7,399 bases of DNA. Source: Ruminococcaceae bacterium UBA866. Lineage in GTDB: Bacteria > Bacillota > Clostridia > Oscillospirales > Ruminococcaceae. Positions within the stretch are counted from its first letter, which is position 1. The number at the start of each line of letters is the position of its first letter. Shown here piece by piece: positions 5,704-7,399 of the stretch. The stretch spans positions 26,585 to 33,983 of the forward strand of contig DBGA01000018.1 in assembly GCA_002295325.1 (NCBI GenBank). Reading direction: 5' to 3'. The notes under the pieces were generated by a model. That model saw nothing but the letters and a program-made list of their open reading frames with translations, was not told where the DNA came from and made no database searches. Both the position numbers and the translations under genes were made by a program.

Positions 5704-7365
5704 CTATTTCATGTGTTTTATAATTTCATTGTTAATTTGCTGTCTTATATTCAAGATGTAGGTAGAACTCCTAGGGTACTTTTTAAATGAAATTTCTTGA
5801 GCCAAATTTTGCTCGAGTAACTCAATTACATAATCATGACTTGTAAGGCTTTCTAAGAGTTTCATTGCCCTTAAATCGTAAATGCTCTCTCGCAATACCT
5901 TTAGTCGAATAGAACCAATACACTCACCATTTTCACCCGGATAAACCAAAAAAGCATCGCCAGACGCAAATTTCATGCCGGCATCTGTAACCTTGTAGGG
6001 GTCAATAACTTTTTTTGAAAATTGGGTGTTCCAGTAGTTAAAGCCCCAATGTAAAAAGCCTTTGATATTAAATTTATAAAGTTGAATACCTAAGATTCTG
6101 TTGCGATAGCTTGGTTGCCCCATGAAGCGATTGGAAACCTCGTTGGTTTGGACACAGCAATAATAGGTCCATAAATTTTGAACTTTGTTTTCAATAAATT
6201 TTTCTATATGGTCGTTTGCAGGGACTGGTATTGTAACAAGCCCTTCACCATAAAACTCGTAATCGGACAATGCGTCAATGATGTTGTAGCCCTGAAGATG
6301 AGGATTTATAATGTTATAGGCATTTCGATAATTCTCCATGTTTTCAACAGTTGGCTCATCGGAGATGTGGTAATATATCTTTTTATCGAGATTTCTGGAC
6401 TTGAAATACTCTATTAGTGTTGGTAAAAATGCATCCAAGAACAATTTGTATTTTTCATCTGTTGCGGCGACGTGCCAACCGAAAAGATTGGTTTGAACTC
6501 CGTTTTCAGTACCCTCAATCTTAATTGAGTGAGTCGATCCCCATTGTGTAAAGAAAGGTGGCATTTCAAAATATTCTATGCCACAATCAGTTGCAACTTC
6601 AATCCACCTATCAAGCAAACTAAAATCAAAGTGATAAACTCCGTTAATATAATCTACCTTAACTAACTGAGTAGTAAGACGCTCACCACCCTTTGCGATA
6701 TCCAAAGATGGAGTAAAAATAGGGGTTAGTATCATATTCACACCATGCTGTGCTGCAGTTAGCAGATATTCTCTTAAAATTAAAAAGAATTTGTCGGAGA
6801 ATGGCTCGCAATTGTATTGGTGACAAATGCCGTCACAATGAAACCACTCAGTATGAATTAGTTCTTGATAGGGTAAAACTGCATCTAGTACTGTGACTGT
6901 AACACTTTGAGCTGCAAGAACCTCTCCTTTTGAGTTGGTAAAGCAAATTTCAATCACATGAGTACCGGCAGGTAGATTAATTCCATTGCCCACTTCAATC
7001 CAAAGACTTTGCCAGTGGCAATGTACAATGTGTATTTGCTTATTATTTAGAGGTAATAAAACATCTGGATATAACCCAGGTGCTTTAGAAATATAATCCT
7101 CGTCTGCGTTAATATGAGCAACCAACTCACATGGAACAAGTCCAACCTTTTTAATGGATATCTGCTCGCTTAAAGCAGACTTGATGGAGACATCGAGATA
7201 AAATTCATCGTCATATTCTTTTTCAAATGTGGTATATGCAAGTTGAAAGGAAAAAACTTCATTTTTGAAGCAAGAGAATTTTGTGTCGGTATGATTGATA
7301 AGTACATCATTTGGGAAAATTTTATCCAGAGAGGATAGTATTCTTGTTTGGATGATATGACCCAT
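5704..7365 (-). CDS. GH123/DUF4091-type glycoside hydrolase, probable N-acetylhexosaminidase
   Basis: The 553-aa protein has the layout of the DUF4091/GH123 family. A beta-rich N-terminal domain covers about residues 1-165, with strand pairs such as VFSFQLAYTTF and AGTHVIEICFTN. A barrel follows from about 168 to 480 (ELIHTEWFHCDGICHQY onward). The conserved DUF4091 tail reads GSIRLKVLRESIYDLRAMKLLE, residues 484-505. The catalytic Asp336-Glu337 pair lies in YYHISDEPT, as known for GH123 beta-N-acetylgalactosaminidases that use the substrate acetamido group. Aromatic residues for sugar binding appear in FLHWGFNYWNTQF. There is no signal peptide, so it is cytosolic. The start is the ATG at 7363-7365, with TGGGG about 8 bases upstream. 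The family call is good. GalNAc specificity is inferred, because many DUF4091 proteins are untested. The GH20 gene about 2.9 kb away suggests a shared amino-sugar theme. Confidence 0.85.
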   Translation of the reverse strand: MGHIIQTRILSSLDKIFPNDVLINHTDTKFSCFKNEVFSFQLAYTTFEKEYDDEFYLDVSIKSALSEQISIKKVGLVPCELVAHINADEDYISKAPGLYPDVLLPLNNKQIHIVHCHWQSLWIEVGNGINLPAGTHVIEICFTNSKGEVLAAQSVTVTVLDAVLPYQELIHTEWFHCDGICHQYNCEPFSDKFFLILREYLLTAAQHGVNMILTPIFTPSLDIAKGGERLTTQLVKVDYINGVYHFDFSLLDRWIEVATDCGIEYFEMPPFFTQWGSTHSIKIEGTENGVQTNLFGWHVAATDEKYKLFLDAFLPTLIEYFKSRNLDKKIYYHISDEPTVENMENYRNAYNIINPHLQGYNIIDALSDYEFYGEGLVTIPVPANDHIEKFIENKVQNLWTYYCCVQTNEVSNRFMGQPSYRNRILGIQLYKFNIKGFLHWGFNYWNTQFSKKVIDPYKVTDAGMKFASGDAFLVYPGENGECIGSIRLKVLRESIYDLRAMKLLESLTSHDYVIELLEQNLAQEISFKKYPRSSTYILNIRQQINNEIIKHMK

Positions 7366-7391
7366 AGTTGAAACCCCATTTCATTTTTAAT

Positions 7392-7397
7392 ATTATA
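7392..7397 (-). promoter_or_regulatory. Candidate -10 box for the GH123 gene
   Basis: Read on the minus strand the right edge contains TATAAT, a perfect sigma-A -10 box, 26 bases before the GH123 start codon. The matching -35 would lie outside the window. The surroundings are AT-rich, so this is tentative. Confidence 0.35.
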
Positions 7398-7399
7398 AG

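Overview
The window is AT-rich with Clostridia-like codon use. It carries a piece of the spore-coat gene cotJC, so the host is most likely a spore-forming Clostridia member that metabolises complex glycans. I cannot name the genus from sequence alone. No rRNA, tRNA or CRISPR array was seen.

Left part (1-2876, + strand): two genes 77 bases apart, probably one operon. The first is the 3' part of a TIM-barrel sugar phosphate isomerase/epimerase whose reading frame is open to the window edge. The second is a cytosolic GH20 N-acetylhexosaminidase of the GcnA type. A hairpin terminator follows.

Centre (about 2877-5126, + strand): a recombination module. It holds a 47-aa protein with a strong ribosome binding site, a 50-base imperfect palindrome, and a full-length large serine recombinase of 517 aa. 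Only about 36 bases after the recombinase stop comes the last third of a CotJC (manganese-catalase-like spore coat) gene, in the same orientation and with no start of its own. This is the geometry of an integrated element that splits a sporulation gene, as skin does in sigK. The N-terminal half of cotJC is not in the window. If it lies upstream, the element would include the isomerase/GH20 operon as cargo, and precise excision would restore a complete cotJC. That is the main hypothesis here. A decayed insertion that simply destroyed cotJC is the alternative.

Right part (5127-7399, mostly - strand): a perfect 26-base palindrome closes the cotJC side. Two genes then read leftward. One is a 99-aa nucleoside 2-deoxyribosyltransferase-like protein. 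The other is a 553-aa DUF4091/GH123-type glycoside hydrolase with an Asp-Glu catalytic pair. GH20 and GH123 both act on N-acetylhexosaminides, and neither enzyme here has a signal peptide, so the area may serve intracellular breakdown of imported amino-sugar oligosaccharides. That link is inferred.
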